Source of the DNA: Comamonas sp. lk
Lineage (GTDB): Bacteria; Pseudomonadota; Gammaproteobacteria; Burkholderiales; Burkholderiaceae_C
Assembly: GCA_945865425.1 (NCBI GenBank)
Contig: CAMBFN010000008.1
Span: forward strand, 1-32,708
Reading direction: 5' to 3'
DNA length: 32,708 nucleotides
The notes beneath the pieces are model-generated. The model did not search any database, was not told the origin of the DNA, and saw nothing but the letters and a program-made list of their open reading frames with translations. Shown here piece after piece: positions 1 to 9,615 of the stretch. Within the stretch, counting starts at the first letter, position 1. Every line of letters begins with the position of its first letter. A program made the position numbers and the translations under genes.

Positions 1-81
1 CAGGCCCAGGCCACGCGAACCGCCGGTCACCAGCGCAGTTTTCCCAGTCAGGTCGAACAATTGTTGAATAGTACGTGTCAT
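1..81 (-). CDS. Short-chain dehydrogenase/reductase, N-terminal fragment running off the window
   Basis: Reverse translation gives MTRTIQQLFDLTGKTALVTGGSRGLGL, with the SDR TGxxxGxG nucleotide-binding motif; truncated at the window edge. Confidence 0.85.
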   Translation of the reverse strand, partial: MTRTIQQLFDLTGKTALVTGGSRGLGL

Positions 82-201
82 AGCGTGTTCCGATTGAAGA
101 GTTGAAGGCGGCAGCCACAGCGGCGCTGCCTAAATTGTCGCCCTGCCGCCAGGCCCGCTGTGTCACGCCAGCGATAGGCTGACGCACCACGGGCTGGAAA
201 T

Positions 202-438
202 TCAGGTTTTGCTGTCGTCTTCGCGCAGACGCGAACGCACCAAAATCAGCACCACGCCTGCCGCTACAGCAAATAAGCCGCAGGCCATCAGGGCCACATG
301 GCCCTGGGCACCGGCGTCGCGGGCAAAGCCGGAGAGCACCGTACAGAGCAAACCGCCGTAAATCAGTATCCAGATCAGGCGCTCCAGGCGCAGCAGTCGC
401 ACATCGGTCGTGCCGTTGTATTTCTTTAAAAATGCCAT
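202..438 (-). CDS. Small (78 aa) two-TM hypothetical membrane protein
   Basis: ORF with two hydrophobic segments; its start overlaps the stop of the upstream acyl-CoA dehydrogenase (TAATG), suggesting translational coupling. Confidence 0.65.
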   Translation of the reverse strand: MAFLKKYNGTTDVRLLRLERLIWILIYGGLLCTVLSGFARDAGAQGHVALMACGLFAVAAGVVLILVRSRLREDDSKT

Positions 439-2291
439 TAGAAAGCCTCCTCGGGAAATGTCGCACAGGTCATATCCCTGGATTGAACCACAGACAACCA
501 GGCTCCGATTTTGGGCAGCTCATAGTGAAAGAAGAATTGGGCGGCGCCCAAGCGTCCTTGGGTCGCTGCGCTCTGTGCTGGCGGGTCGGCCTCCAGCGCG
601 GCACAGGCGACATCCAGCCAGATCCAGGCCAGCACCGTGTGACCAAAAGCCTGCATATAGGGCACGGCGTTGGCAAGGGCCTCGCTGGGCAAACCGGTGG
701 CCCAAGCAGCGTGTGTGGCCGTATCTACTTTAGCCAGCGCCTGCCCGAGCGCTGCCGCGTGGGTGCCAAGCGCCAAATGCTTGTCTGCGCGGGCCATCGT
801 GGCCTGCATGCGCGCGGCCAGCAATTGCATGCCTTTGCCGTTCTCCATCAACACTTTGCGGCCCAGCAAGTCCAGGGCCTGAATACCGTGAGTGCCTTCA
901 TGGATCATGTTCAGGCGGTTGTCGCGCCAGTATTGCTCTACCGGAAAATCCCGCGTGTAGCCGTAGCCGCCGTGCACCTGGATCGCCAACGAATTGGCTT
1001 CCAGACACCACTCGCTAGGCCAACTCTTGGCGATCGGGGTGAGTACTTCCAGCAGCAGCCGCGCGTCGTCCGCAGCGGCGGGTTCAGCCGTATGCTGCTC
1101 ATCGACCAGGCGGGCGCAATACAAGGCGAGCGCCAATCCGCCTTCGCCGTAGGTTTTTTGGGCTAGCAACATACGTTTGATGTCGGTGTGCTCGATGATG
1201 CGTGCCTGCGGCTGTGTGGCGTCTTTGCCACCGGCCCCCATGGGCCGTCCCTGGGGCCTATTTTTCGCATAGTCCAGCGCAGCGTAATAGCCGGCAAGAC
1301 CCAGCATGGTGGCCGCAATGCCGACACCGATGCGCGCTTCGTTCATCATGTGGAACATGCAGCGCAAACCGTCGCCGGGCTGGCCCACTAAGTAAGCGAC
1401 AGCGCCAGCGCCCTTGCCATCCAGACCCGCGCTGCTGCCCACCGGGAACTTTCCCTCGCCGAAATTGAGCAAGGTATTGGTGGTGCCACGCCAGCCTAGC
1501 TTATGGTTGAGACCGGCCAGGGCTACGTCGTTGCGCACTCCGGTCAATTCACCTTGGGTATCGACCAATTTTTTGGGCACGATGAAGAGCGAGATCCCAC
1601 GCGTGCCGGGCACCAGTTTGCCCTGAGCATCCGGGATTTTGGCCAGCACCAGATGGATGATGTTTTCGCTGATCTCATGCTCACCGCTGGAGATCCACAT
1701 CTTGTTACCCTTCAGGCGATAACGCGGGCCTAATGGGTCAGCTTGATGGTCATCGCCATCGGGCACCGCACGGGTCAGTATGTCGGACAGGCTGGAGCCC
1801 GCTTGCGGTTCGCTCAAGCACATGGTGCCGGAAAAACGGCCAGAAAACTCTTGCAGGGCGAACACCTTTTTTTGCATTTCGGTGCCGTGCACCATCAGCA
1901 AATTGGCATTGCCCGTGGTGAGCATGCTGGTGCCAATACCGACCGAAGCGCAAGCAAAAAAAGCATTGGCTGCGGCCTCAACGCTGTAGGGCAGTTGCAT
2001 GCCGCCGATGTCATAGTCCTGCGCAGCGCTGAGCATGCCTGAGGCGGCGTAGGCATCAGCAGCGTCTTTGCTAGCCTGCGGCAAGATGACCCGCTCGCCA
2101 TCAAAACGCGGCTCCTCTACGTCTACCAGGCGGTTAAACGGCGCATATTTTTCGCGGGCAATACGCTCGCAAGTATCGAAGACCGCGTCAAAGGTTTCGC
2201 GCGAATGATCCGCAAAGCGGACACGGCTGCTGAGCTGCTCTGTGCGCAACCAATCGTGTAGTAAAAAATCGATGGTTGCGCGCAGCTTCAT
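438..2291 (-). CDS. Acyl-CoA dehydrogenase (about 617 aa, with C-terminal extension domain)
   Basis: Motifs such as GTMCLSEPQAGSSLSDI, YRLKGNKMWISSGEHE and AIQVHGGYGYTRDFPVEQYWRDNRLNMIHEGTHGIQALDLLGRK. Confidence 0.93.
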   Translation of the reverse strand: MKLRATIDFLLHDWLRTEQLSSRVRFADHSRETFDAVFDTCERIAREKYAPFNRLVDVEEPRFDGERVILPQASKDAADAYAASGMLSAAQDYDIGGMQLPYSVEAAANAFFACASVGIGTSMLTTGNANLLMVHGTEMQKKVFALQEFSGRFSGTMCLSEPQAGSSLSDILTRAVPDGDDHQADPLGPRYRLKGNKMWISSGEHEISENIIHLVLAKIPDAQGKLVPGTRGISLFIVPKKLVDTQGELTGVRNDVALAGLNHKLGWRGTTNTLLNFGEGKFPVGSSAGLDGKGAGAVAYLVGQPGDGLRCMFHMMNEARIGVGIAATMLGLAGYYAALDYAKNRPQGRPMGAGGKDATQPQARIIEHTDIKRMLLAQKTYGEGGLALALYCARLVDEQHTAEPAAADDARLLLEVLTPIAKSWPSEWCLEANSLAIQVHGGYGYTRDFPVEQYWRDNRLNMIHEGTHGIQALDLLGRKVLMENGKGMQLLAARMQATMARADKHLALGTHAAALGQALAKVDTATHAAWATGLPSEALANAVPYMQAFGHTVLAWIWLDVACAALEADPPAQSAATQGRLGAAQFFFHYELPKIGAWLSVVQSRDMTCATFPEEAF

Positions 2292-2303
2292 AGCAAGCGT
2301 CCT

Positions 2304-3479
2304 TTACAAGACTTCGAAGATACCCGCAGCGCCCATGCCGCCGCCAATACACATGGTGACGCAAACGCGCTTAGCGCCGCGGCGCTTGCCTTCGATCAAG
2401 GCATGACCGGTCAAACGCTGGCCGCTCATGCCAAAGGGGTGTCCTACGGCAATGGCGCCGCCATTGACGTTGAGCTTGTCTGCCGCAATGCCCAGCTTGT
2501 CGCGGCAGTACAGCACTTGCACAGCAAAGGCTTCGTTCAATTCCCATAAGTCGATATCGGCAACCGTCAGTCCCAGGCGCTTGAGCACTTTGGGCACCGC
2601 ATACACTGGGCCGATGCCCATCTCGTCCGGTTCGCAACCGGCTACCGCAAAGCCCAAAAAACGGCCCAGGGGTTTGAGTCCTTTTTGTTCGGCGATTTTT
2701 TCGTGCATCACGACCACCGCACCCGCGCCGTCGGACAACTGGCTGGCGTTGCCCGCGGAAACCAAACCACCTGGCATTGCAGATCGCAGATCTTTAATGC
2801 CCTCGTAGGTGGTCCCGGCGCGAATCCCTTCGTCATCACTCACCGTAACTTGCTTGGTCATCATGCCCATTACTTTGTCAGCCACACCCATGGTGACTTT
2901 GATCGGAGCGATTTCGTCCTTGAACAGGCCTTTTTCCAAAGCCGCAGAGGCTTTTTGCTGGCTGGCCGCGCCGTACTGGTCCATGGCTTCGCGGCTGATG
3001 TGGTAGCGCTTGGCCACTTGCTCGGCGGTTTGCAACATCGCCCAATAGACTTCTGGTTTATTTTTTTCCAGCCAGGGGTCGGCCAGCATGTGTTTATTCA
3101 TTTCCTGCACGGTGCAGGAGATGGCTTCCAAGCCACCGGCTACGTAAATATCGCCTTCATTGGCCAAAATGCGCTGCGCTGCTGTGGCAATGGTTTGCAG
3201 GCCTGAAGAGCAAAAACGATTGATGGTCATACCCGAAACGCTGACCGGGCAACCGGCGCGCAGAGCAATCTGGCGCGCGATATTTGCACCGGTGGCGCCT
3301 TCGGGCGTGCCGCAGCCCATGATGACGTCATCGACCTCACCGGCTTCGATGCCGGCTCGCTTGATCGCGTGTTCGACCACATGGCCTCCCATGGTGGCTC
3401 CATGGGTCATATTGAAAGCACCTTTCCAGCTTTTGGTCAGGGGCGTGCGGGCGGTGGAAACAATTACTGCTGAAGTCAT
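2304..3479 (-). CDS. Acetyl-CoA C-acyltransferase (thiolase)
   Basis: Active-site motifs [35 protein letters not shown] and [17 protein letters not shown]. Confidence 0.95.
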   Translation of the reverse strand: MTSAVIVSTARTPLTKSWKGAFNMTHGATMGGHVVEHAIKRAGIEAGEVDDVIMGCGTPEGATGANIARQIALRAGCPVSVSGMTINRFCSSGLQTIATAAQRILANEGDIYVAGGLEAISCTVQEMNKHMLADPWLEKNKPEVYWAMLQTAEQVAKRYHISREAMDQYGAASQQKASAALEKGLFKDEIAPIKVTMGVADKVMGMMTKQVTVSDDEGIRAGTTYEGIKDLRSAMPGGLVSAGNASQLSDGAGAVVVMHEKIAEQKGLKPLGRFLGFAVAGCEPDEMGIGPVYAVPKVLKRLGLTVADIDLWELNEAFAVQVLYCRDKLGIAADKLNVNGGAIAVGHPFGMSGQRLTGHALIEGKRRGAKRVCVTMCIGGGMGAAGIFEVL

Positions 3480-3488
3480 GGCGGTTCC

Positions 3489-5588
3489 TTAATTAAATGT
3501 CTTACCTTCGGCTGCCAGGCGTGCCAGCAAGGGCGCAGGCTTCCAGAAATCGGCGTCATCCAATGGGTTTTGGGCAAAACGGTGCATAGCTTGCACTACG
3601 TTGAACAGGCCCACTTCGTCGGCGTACAGCATAGGTCCGCCGCGGTAGGGAGGGAAACCATAGCCAAAGATATAGGCGATGTCGATGTCGCTGGCCTTGT
3701 TGGCAATGCCCTCTTCCAAAATATGGGCTGCTTCGTTGACCAGGGCGAAGACTAGGCGCTGCACGATTTCCTCATCGCTGATTTTGCGCGGGGTGATGCC
3801 GCTGGCAGAACGGTAGTCCTCGATCATCTTGACCACTTCGGCGTTTGGAATCGCATCGCGCTTACCGGGTTTGTAGTCGTACCAACCGGCACCGGTTTTT
3901 TGGCCAAAGCGGCCTTTTTCGCACAGGAGATCGGCGGTTTTGCTGTACTTCATGGTGGCGCGCTCCACGGAGCGGCGTTTGCGGATGGCCCAGCCAATGT
4001 CGTTACCGGCCAAATCGCCCATCCGAAAGGGGCCCATGGCCATGCCGAATTTCTCCATGGCCTTGTCCACTTGCTGCGGCGTACAGCCTTCGTCCAGCAA
4101 AAAACCACCCTGGCGGCCATATTGCTCGATCATGCGGTTGCCGATAAAGCCATCGCAGACGCCTGAGACCACCGCGGTTTTGCGGATCTTTTTGGCTACG
4201 GCCATGGAAGTGGCCATCACATCTTTAGCCGTTGCGGCGCCGCGCACCACTTCCAGCAACTTCATCACATTCGCGGGGCTAAAAAAGTGCAGGCCCACCA
4301 CGTCTTGCGGGCGCTGGGTGAAGGCGGCGATTTGGTTGACATCCAGCGTGGAGGTGTTGGAAGCCAAAATGGCGCCGGGCTTCATCACGCGGTCCAATTC
4401 TTTGAACACTTTTTCTTTAACGCTAATTTCTTCAAACACGGCCTCAATCGCCATGTCCGTGCCGCTGAGTTCGTCGTAACTCAGGGTAGTGGACAAAAGC
4501 GCCATGCGCTGCTCGTATTTATCCTGCTTTAGCTTGCCTTTTTTGACCTGGGCCTCGTAGTTGCCGCGAATCGTGGCTACGCCCTTGTCTAGTGCTTCTT
4601 GTTTCATTTCCAGCATCTTGACGCTGACGCCGGCATTCATGAAATTCATGGCAATGCCGCCGCCCATGGTGCCAGCGCCGATGATGGCCACGCTCTTGAT
4701 CTCGCGCGCTTGGACGCTGGAGTCGATATCCGGAATCTTGGAGGCTGCGCGCTCGCCCAGGAAAAGATGGCGTAAGGCGCGACTTTCGGCGCTCATCATC
4801 AGATTGATGAAAATCTGGCGCTCGGTGGCCATGCCATCTTCAAACCTCTTGGTCGCTGCCGCTTCCACCGCCTCGATGCACTTGAGCGGCGCGGGGTAGT
4901 TTTTGGACATGGCGCCCACCATATTGCGGGCGAACTGGAAATAGGCATCGCCCAAAGGGTGCTTGCAAGGCAAGTCACGCACCAAGGGCAGCGGGCGGGT
5001 GGCCGCCACCGAACGGGCGAATGCCAAAGCCTCTTCGGCCAGGCTTTCGGCGGACTTGGACAGTTTGTCGAACAATTTTTGCCCCGGTAGCATCGCCAGC
5101 ATTTCACTCTTGATGGCTTCGCCGGAGACCACCATGTTCAGACCGGCTTCGACGCCGAGCACACGTGGCAGGCGTTGCGTGCCACCGGCACCGGGCAGCA
5201 GGCCTAACTTGACTTCCGGCAGGGCGATGCTGGCGCCGGGCGCTGCAATACGGTAATGGCAACCCAGGGCTAGTTCTAGACCTCCACCCATGGCCACCGA
5301 ATGGATGGCAGCGATGACCGGTTTGGTGGCTTTTTCCAGCAACAGGATGACGCTGTTGAGGTTGGGCTCCATCATGGCCTTGGCAGAGCCGAATTCACGG
5401 ATATCAGCGCCGCCGGAGAAGGCTTTGCCCGCGCCAGTGATGATGATGGCTTGAACGGCCACATCGGCCAATGCCTTCGCCATACCGTCGGCAATGCCGA
5501 CCCGGGTGGCGTGGCCCAAGCCGTTGACCGGGGGGTTGTCGAGCGTGATAAGGGCGATATCGCCCTGAACCTGGTAATGCGCTGTCAT
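3489..5588 (-). CDS. Bifunctional enoyl-CoA hydratase / 3-hydroxyacyl-CoA dehydrogenase (FadJ/FadB-like)
   Basis: N-terminal crotonase domain (MTAHYQVQGDIALITLDNPPVNGLG, GKAFSGGADIREFG) and HAD domain (VAIIGAGTMGGGIAMNFMNAG). The ORF track extends to 5840, but the homologous start is the ATG at 5586-5588. Confidence 0.93.
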   Translation of the reverse strand: MTAHYQVQGDIALITLDNPPVNGLGHATRVGIADGMAKALADVAVQAIIITGAGKAFSGGADIREFGSAKAMMEPNLNSVILLLEKATKPVIAAIHSVAMGGGLELALGCHYRIAAPGASIALPEVKLGLLPGAGGTQRLPRVLGVEAGLNMVVSGEAIKSEMLAMLPGQKLFDKLSKSAESLAEEALAFARSVAATRPLPLVRDLPCKHPLGDAYFQFARNMVGAMSKNYPAPLKCIEAVEAAATKRFEDGMATERQIFINLMMSAESRALRHLFLGERAASKIPDIDSSVQAREIKSVAIIGAGTMGGGIAMNFMNAGVSVKMLEMKQEALDKGVATIRGNYEAQVKKGKLKQDKYEQRMALLSTTLSYDELSGTDMAIEAVFEEISVKEKVFKELDRVMKPGAILASNTSTLDVNQIAAFTQRPQDVVGLHFFSPANVMKLLEVVRGAATAKDVMATSMAVAKKIRKTAVVSGVCDGFIGNRMIEQYGRQGGFLLDEGCTPQQVDKAMEKFGMAMGPFRMGDLAGNDIGWAIRKRRSVERATMKYSKTADLLCEKGRFGQKTGAGWYDYKPGKRDAIPNAEVVKMIEDYRSASGITPRKISDEEIVQRLVFALVNEAAHILEEGIANKASDIDIAYIFGYGFPPYRGGPMLYADEVGLFNVVQAMHRFAQNPLDDADFWKPAPLLARLAAEGKTFN

Positions 5589-5638
5589 GCTGGCTTTCCT
5601 TGTAGAGATGCGGCAATGGGAAGACGGGGAGGCAAAAT

Positions 5639-5652
5639 AGAACGATCGTTCT
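5639..5652. promoter_or_regulatory. Perfect 14-bp palindrome AGAACGATCGTTCT, putative TetR-family operator upstream of the beta-oxidation genes
   Basis: Exact self-complementary sequence about 50 bp upstream of the hydratase/dehydrogenase start. Placement and form resemble TetR-type fatty-acid regulator sites. Confidence 0.55.
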
Positions 5653-5721
5653 TTTTTGTAAATTGTAGGGCCTTTTGCATCTGGGATGAGGGCTTTTGTC
5701 CCAACTGGGACAAACGCTGGG

Positions 5722-6417
5722 TCACACCTCCAACCACTCTTTACGCACTGCTGCATTGGATTGCAAAGCAGAGGGTGTGCCCTGAAACACCACGCTGCCG
5801 TGCCCCATGACCACGCAGCTGTCGGAAATTTGCATGGCAATCGTCAGCTTTTGCTCGATCAGCAGCACCGACAAACCCCGCGCGCGCAAGGCCTGCAAAA
5901 ACCCAGCAACCAGTTCCACAATCTTGGGTGCCAGACCCTCCGTGGGCTCGTCGATGATGACCAGGTCCGGGTCGCCCATTAAGGTGCGACACAAGGTCAA
6001 CATCTGCTGCTCACCGCCTGACAACAAGCCCGCCTCCACTTGCGCACGCTCACGCAGGCGCGGGAACAAGGTGTACATGTCCTCAAAGCTCCAGCGCGGA
6101 TTTTTAGCGCCTGATTTCTCACCCAGCATCAGGTTCTGGTGCACCGTCAGGCGCGGAAAAATATCGCGGTTTTCGGGTACGTAGCCAATACCCAATTGCG
6201 CGATTTGGTAAGGCTTTTTGCCCAGCACCTCGTGGCCATTCCAGTGCACCGAACCCTGGGCATCGACCAGACCCATGATCGCTTTGGCGGTGGTGGAGCG
6301 GCCCGAGCCGTTACGCCCCAGCAGCGCCAATATTTCGCCATCGCCCACTTGAAAATCCACGCCGTGCAGCACATGGCTTTTGCCATAGAAAGCGTTCAGG
6401 CCTTGTACGCGCAACAT
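5722..6417 (-). CDS. livF: Branched-chain amino acid/HAAT-type ABC transporter ATP-binding protein (LivF-like)
   Basis: LALLGRNGSGRSTTAKAIMG (Walker A, with Arg), LLSGGEQQML signature, LVIIDEPTEGLAP Walker B. Confidence 0.92.
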   Translation of the reverse strand: MLRVQGLNAFYGKSHVLHGVDFQVGDGEILALLGRNGSGRSTTAKAIMGLVDAQGSVHWNGHEVLGKKPYQIAQLGIGYVPENRDIFPRLTVHQNLMLGEKSGAKNPRWSFEDMYTLFPRLRERAQVEAGLLSGGEQQMLTLCRTLMGDPDLVIIDEPTEGLAPKIVELVAGFLQALRARGLSVLLIEQKLTIAMQISDSCVVMGHGSVVFQGTPSALQSNAAVRKEWLEV

Positions 6418-6419
6418 AG

Positions 6420-7217
6420 TCAGGCCCCCCTTGACACTGCGTCGGCCTGGGCATCGGCTACCGGGGAACCCAGATAAGCCTCTTGCACGCGGGGGTCGGC
6501 GCGCACGGCTTGGGGCGCGTCAAATGCAATGACTTCGCCATAGACCAAGACGGCAATTTTGTCGGCAAGACCAAAAACAACGCCCATGTCGTGCTCCACG
6601 GTAAGCAACGTCTTGCCCTGGGTAGATTCGCGGATCAGCGCCACGAAATGGCTGGTTTCGCTAGCGCTCATTCCGGCCGTAGGCTCGTCCAGCAAAATTA
6701 CATCAGCACCGCCGCCTATGGTGATACCGACTTCGAGGGCACGCTGCTCGGCATAGGTCAAGTCCATGGCCAAGGTATCGCGTTTGCGGGCCAGTCCGAT
6801 GCGCTCCATCAAGGCCAAGGCGGCAGCGTTGGCGTCGTGCATATCGGCCAGAAAACGCCAAAAGCTATAGCCATAACCCAAGCTCCAGAGCACGCTGCAA
6901 CGCAGGTTTTCAAACACACTGAGCTTGGGGAAAATATTCGTAATCTGAAAGCTGCGCGACAAGCCCAAACGGTTGATCTCAAAAGGTTTTTTGCCTTGGA
7001 TTGACTGCCCGTGCAACAAAATATCGCCGCCGCTTAGGGGCATACGGCCGCTAATCAGGTTGAACAGCGTGGACTTACCCGCCCCGTTGGGACCGATGAT
7101 GGCAACCCGCTCACCCGATTGCACTACCAGATCGGTACCGCGAATGATCTCCGTATTACCAAAACTTTTGCGTACATCGCGCAGTTCCAAAGCCGGCACC
7201 AAGGAAGGAGTTGTCAT
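6420..7217 (-). CDS. livG: ABC transporter ATP-binding protein (LivG-like)
   Basis: IIGPNGAGKSTLFNLISG and VILLDEPTAGMS. Start refined to the ATG at 7215-7217, which overlaps the livM stop (ATGA). Confidence 0.92.
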   Translation of the reverse strand: MTTPSLVPALELRDVRKSFGNTEIIRGTDLVVQSGERVAIIGPNGAGKSTLFNLISGRMPLSGGDILLHGQSIQGKKPFEINRLGLSRSFQITNIFPKLSVFENLRCSVLWSLGYGYSFWRFLADMHDANAAALALMERIGLARKRDTLAMDLTYAEQRALEVGITIGGGADVILLDEPTAGMSASETSHFVALIRESTQGKTLLTVEHDMGVVFGLADKIAVLVYGEVIAFDAPQAVRADPRVQEAYLGSPVADAQADAVSRGA

Positions 7218-8503
7218 GGCGTCATGGCGGCGCGCAAGCGCTCCTCCTCCATGCTTTGGTGCACCGCATCCCATTGCAGCGCGAAGCGGCGGCGCGACCA
7301 TTCAAACCCCAATACGCCCAGGGCCATATAGACCAGCAAGCCAGACCAATGCACGGCAGAGGAAGTATCCAAAGCCATGCCTAAAAAGCCAAGCACCGGT
7401 CCCATTGCGGCATCGAGTTGGCGGTGGTAAACCATTTCCACCAATGCAGAAAAACCCAGACCACACACCACACTGCTTGCGCTCAGCAGACCATAAATCG
7501 GCAGCAACACACGCACTTTGCCTTGGCGGACCACGCGCAGATTGAGCATGATCAGGCTGGCCAGCCCGCCCGGGGCATACATCACCATCAGCATAAATAC
7601 CGCGCCCAGGTAGAGCAACCAGGCCTTGGTCAGCTCGCTGAGCATGACAAAGGCCAGCACCATCAGCACCGCACCGAGAATGGGACCGAAAAAGAAAGTG
7701 GCGCCGCCTAAAAACGTAAACAGGAGGTAGGCGCCGGAACGGGCTGCGCCCACGACCTCAGCATTGACAATTTCAAAATTCAAAGCCCCCAGACCGCCGG
7801 ATATACCAGCGAAAAATCCGGCGATGATGAAGGCGGTGTAGCGGATGCGCTGGGGGTTGTAGCCGATAAATTCCACCCGCTCCGGGTTGTCGCGCACGGC
7901 ATTGAGCAAGCGACCTAAGGGGGTTTGCGTGAAGGCGTACATCAAGACCACGCAAACCAAGGTGTAAATGGCGATCAAGTAATACACCTGCTCGGCCGGC
8001 CCGTAGCTAATGCCCAGCACAGGCGCACCCACCACGCGGTTGCCCGATACCCCGCCCTCCCCGCCAAAAAACTCTGGCACCATCAGGGACATGGCAAACA
8101 CCAGTTCGGCCAGGCCCAGGGTGATCATGGCAAAGGTCGTGCCGGATTTGCGCGTGGTCACATAGCCGAACAGCACTGCAAAACCCATGCCCGCAACTCC
8201 CCCCACCAAGGGCACCAGCGATACCGGCAGCGCCGGGCTGGCGGCGCACCAGGCGTTGAGCGCGTGGATGGCAACAAACGCGCCCAGGCCGGTGTACACC
8301 GCATGGCCGAAACTGAGCATGCCGCCCTGCCCCAGCAGCATGTTGTAGGACAAACAGGCAATGATGGCGATGCCCATTTGCGACAGCATGGTGATGGACA
8401 AGCCGCTGTCAAAAACACGGGGCATGGCCAGCATCAGCAAGGCAAAGGCCACCCACCAGTACATCGAGCCCCAGCGAGCACCGGTATCGCTTGCGGCGCT
8501 CAT
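7214..8503 (-). CDS. livM: ABC transporter permease (LivM-like)
   Basis: Multi-TM permease (LSYNMLLGQGGMLSFGHAVYTGLGAF; NPERVEFIGYNPQRIRYTAFIIAGFFAGISGGLGAL). Start refined to 8503, overlapping the livH stop. Confidence 0.92.
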   Translation of the reverse strand: MSAASDTGARWGSMYWWVAFALLMLAMPRVFDSGLSITMLSQMGIAIIACLSYNMLLGQGGMLSFGHAVYTGLGAFVAIHALNAWCAASPALPVSLVPLVGGVAGMGFAVLFGYVTTRKSGTTFAMITLGLAELVFAMSLMVPEFFGGEGGVSGNRVVGAPVLGISYGPAEQVYYLIAIYTLVCVVLMYAFTQTPLGRLLNAVRDNPERVEFIGYNPQRIRYTAFIIAGFFAGISGGLGALNFEIVNAEVVGAARSGAYLLFTFLGGATFFFGPILGAVLMVLAFVMLSELTKAWLLYLGAVFMLMVMYAPGGLASLIMLNLRVVRQGKVRVLLPIYGLLSASSVVCGLGFSALVEMVYHRQLDAAMGPVLGFLGMALDTSSAVHWSGLLVYMALGVLGFEWSRRRFALQWDAVHQSMEEERLRAAMTP

Positions 8504-9534
8504 CCTTCGCGGCTTCCCAAGAGACCGCGTGGGCGGAAAATCAAAATCAAGACCAATAATAAATACGGCAATATGGGGGCAACCTGCGCAATCGTCAAGC
8601 GCGCCAGGGTGGTGCCCTGCCATGACGGCACCAGCGCCATGCCGGCCGAGGCCAGCACGCTGCCCACCGAGTAATCTAGCGATACGGCAAAAGTTTGGAC
8701 GATGCCGATCAAGAGCGAAGCGATAAATGCGCCCGACAAAGAACCCAGACCGCCAACTACCACCACCACAAACACAATCGAGCCCACGGTAGCAGCCATG
8801 GCAGGTTCGGTCAAAAAGGTGCTGCCGCCGATCACACCCGCCAAACCGGCCAAAGCTGCGCCGGCGCCGAACACCAGCATGAACACACGTGGCACGTTAT
8901 GCCCCAAGGACTCCACCGCATCAGGATGTGTCAACGCTGCTTGAATAACCAAGCCGACACGGGTGCGCGTCAGCAACAACCAGATGGACGCCAGCATGAT
9001 GATAGCCACCAGCATCATGAACCCACGCGTCGCTGGAAACGGCGAGCACACAATCCGCAGCGCAGCATCGGCGGAGCTACACATCGCTGGCGCCACCGCG
9101 CCCCACTGCACACTGAGGCCTGCCACCGAATGGTTCACCAGCGTAAAAGCCGGGCCTTGCAAAAGTGCGGGTGGCGCAAAGTCCACCGCAATGCGGCCCC
9201 AGACCAGTTGCACCACCTCTAGCACCACATAAGTCAGGCCAAAGGTAATTAAGAGCTCAGGCACATGGCCAAATTTGTGTACGCGGCGCAGACAATAGCG
9301 CTCGAACAAAGCACCCAAGGCTCCTACCAGCAAAGGCGCAAGCACCATCGCTGGCCAAAACCCCACCTGTTGCGCAAGGCTGTAGCCGATATAGGCTCCC
9401 AGCATATAAAAACTGGCGTGCGCAAAGTTCAGCACACCCATCATGCTGAAAATCAGGGTCAGACCCGAACTGAGCATAAACAGCAACAAGCCGTAGCTCA
9501 GGCCGTTCAGGCTTGAAATAAGAAAAAATTCCAT
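8500..9534 (-). CDS. livH: ABC transporter permease (LivH-like)
   Basis: SLNGLSYGLLLFMLSSGLTLIFSMMGVLNFAHASFYMLGAY and IVGSSTF-type C-terminal half typical of LivH. Confidence 0.92.
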   Translation of the reverse strand: MEFFLISSLNGLSYGLLLFMLSSGLTLIFSMMGVLNFAHASFYMLGAYIGYSLAQQVGFWPAMVLAPLLVGALGALFERYCLRRVHKFGHVPELLITFGLTYVVLEVVQLVWGRIAVDFAPPALLQGPAFTLVNHSVAGLSVQWGAVAPAMCSSADAALRIVCSPFPATRGFMMLVAIIMLASIWLLLTRTRVGLVIQAALTHPDAVESLGHNVPRVFMLVFGAGAALAGLAGVIGGSTFLTEPAMAATVGSIVFVVVVVGGLGSLSGAFIASLLIGIVQTFAVSLDYSVGSVLASAGMALVPSWQGTTLARLTIAQVAPILPYLLLVLILIFRPRGLLGSREG

Positions 9535-9554
9535 GGCAACCCGCAGGCTTTCAT

Positions 9555-9597
9555 GGGTAAGCGAGGCGCCCTGGCACAGAACGCGTTTCCCTTACCC
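9555..9597. repeat. Inverted repeat / hairpin GGGTAAG...CTTACCC in the livK-livH intergenic region
   Basis: Perfect 7-bp arms at 9555-9561 and 9591-9597, between the substrate-binding protein gene and the permease genes. Confidence 0.6.
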
Positions 9598-9615
9598 GGT
9601 ATGTCACATTACTGC

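Noticed and set aside
432-1166. 244-aa plus-strand ORF antisense to the acyl-CoA dehydrogenase gene
   Set aside because: Shadow ORF in GC-rich DNA opposite a well-supported dehydrogenase; no recognisable domain.
7925-8674. 249-aa plus-strand ORF opposite livM/livH
   Set aside because: His/Gln/Arg-rich translation typical of the reverse complement of hydrophobic TM-encoding sequence; not a plausible protein.
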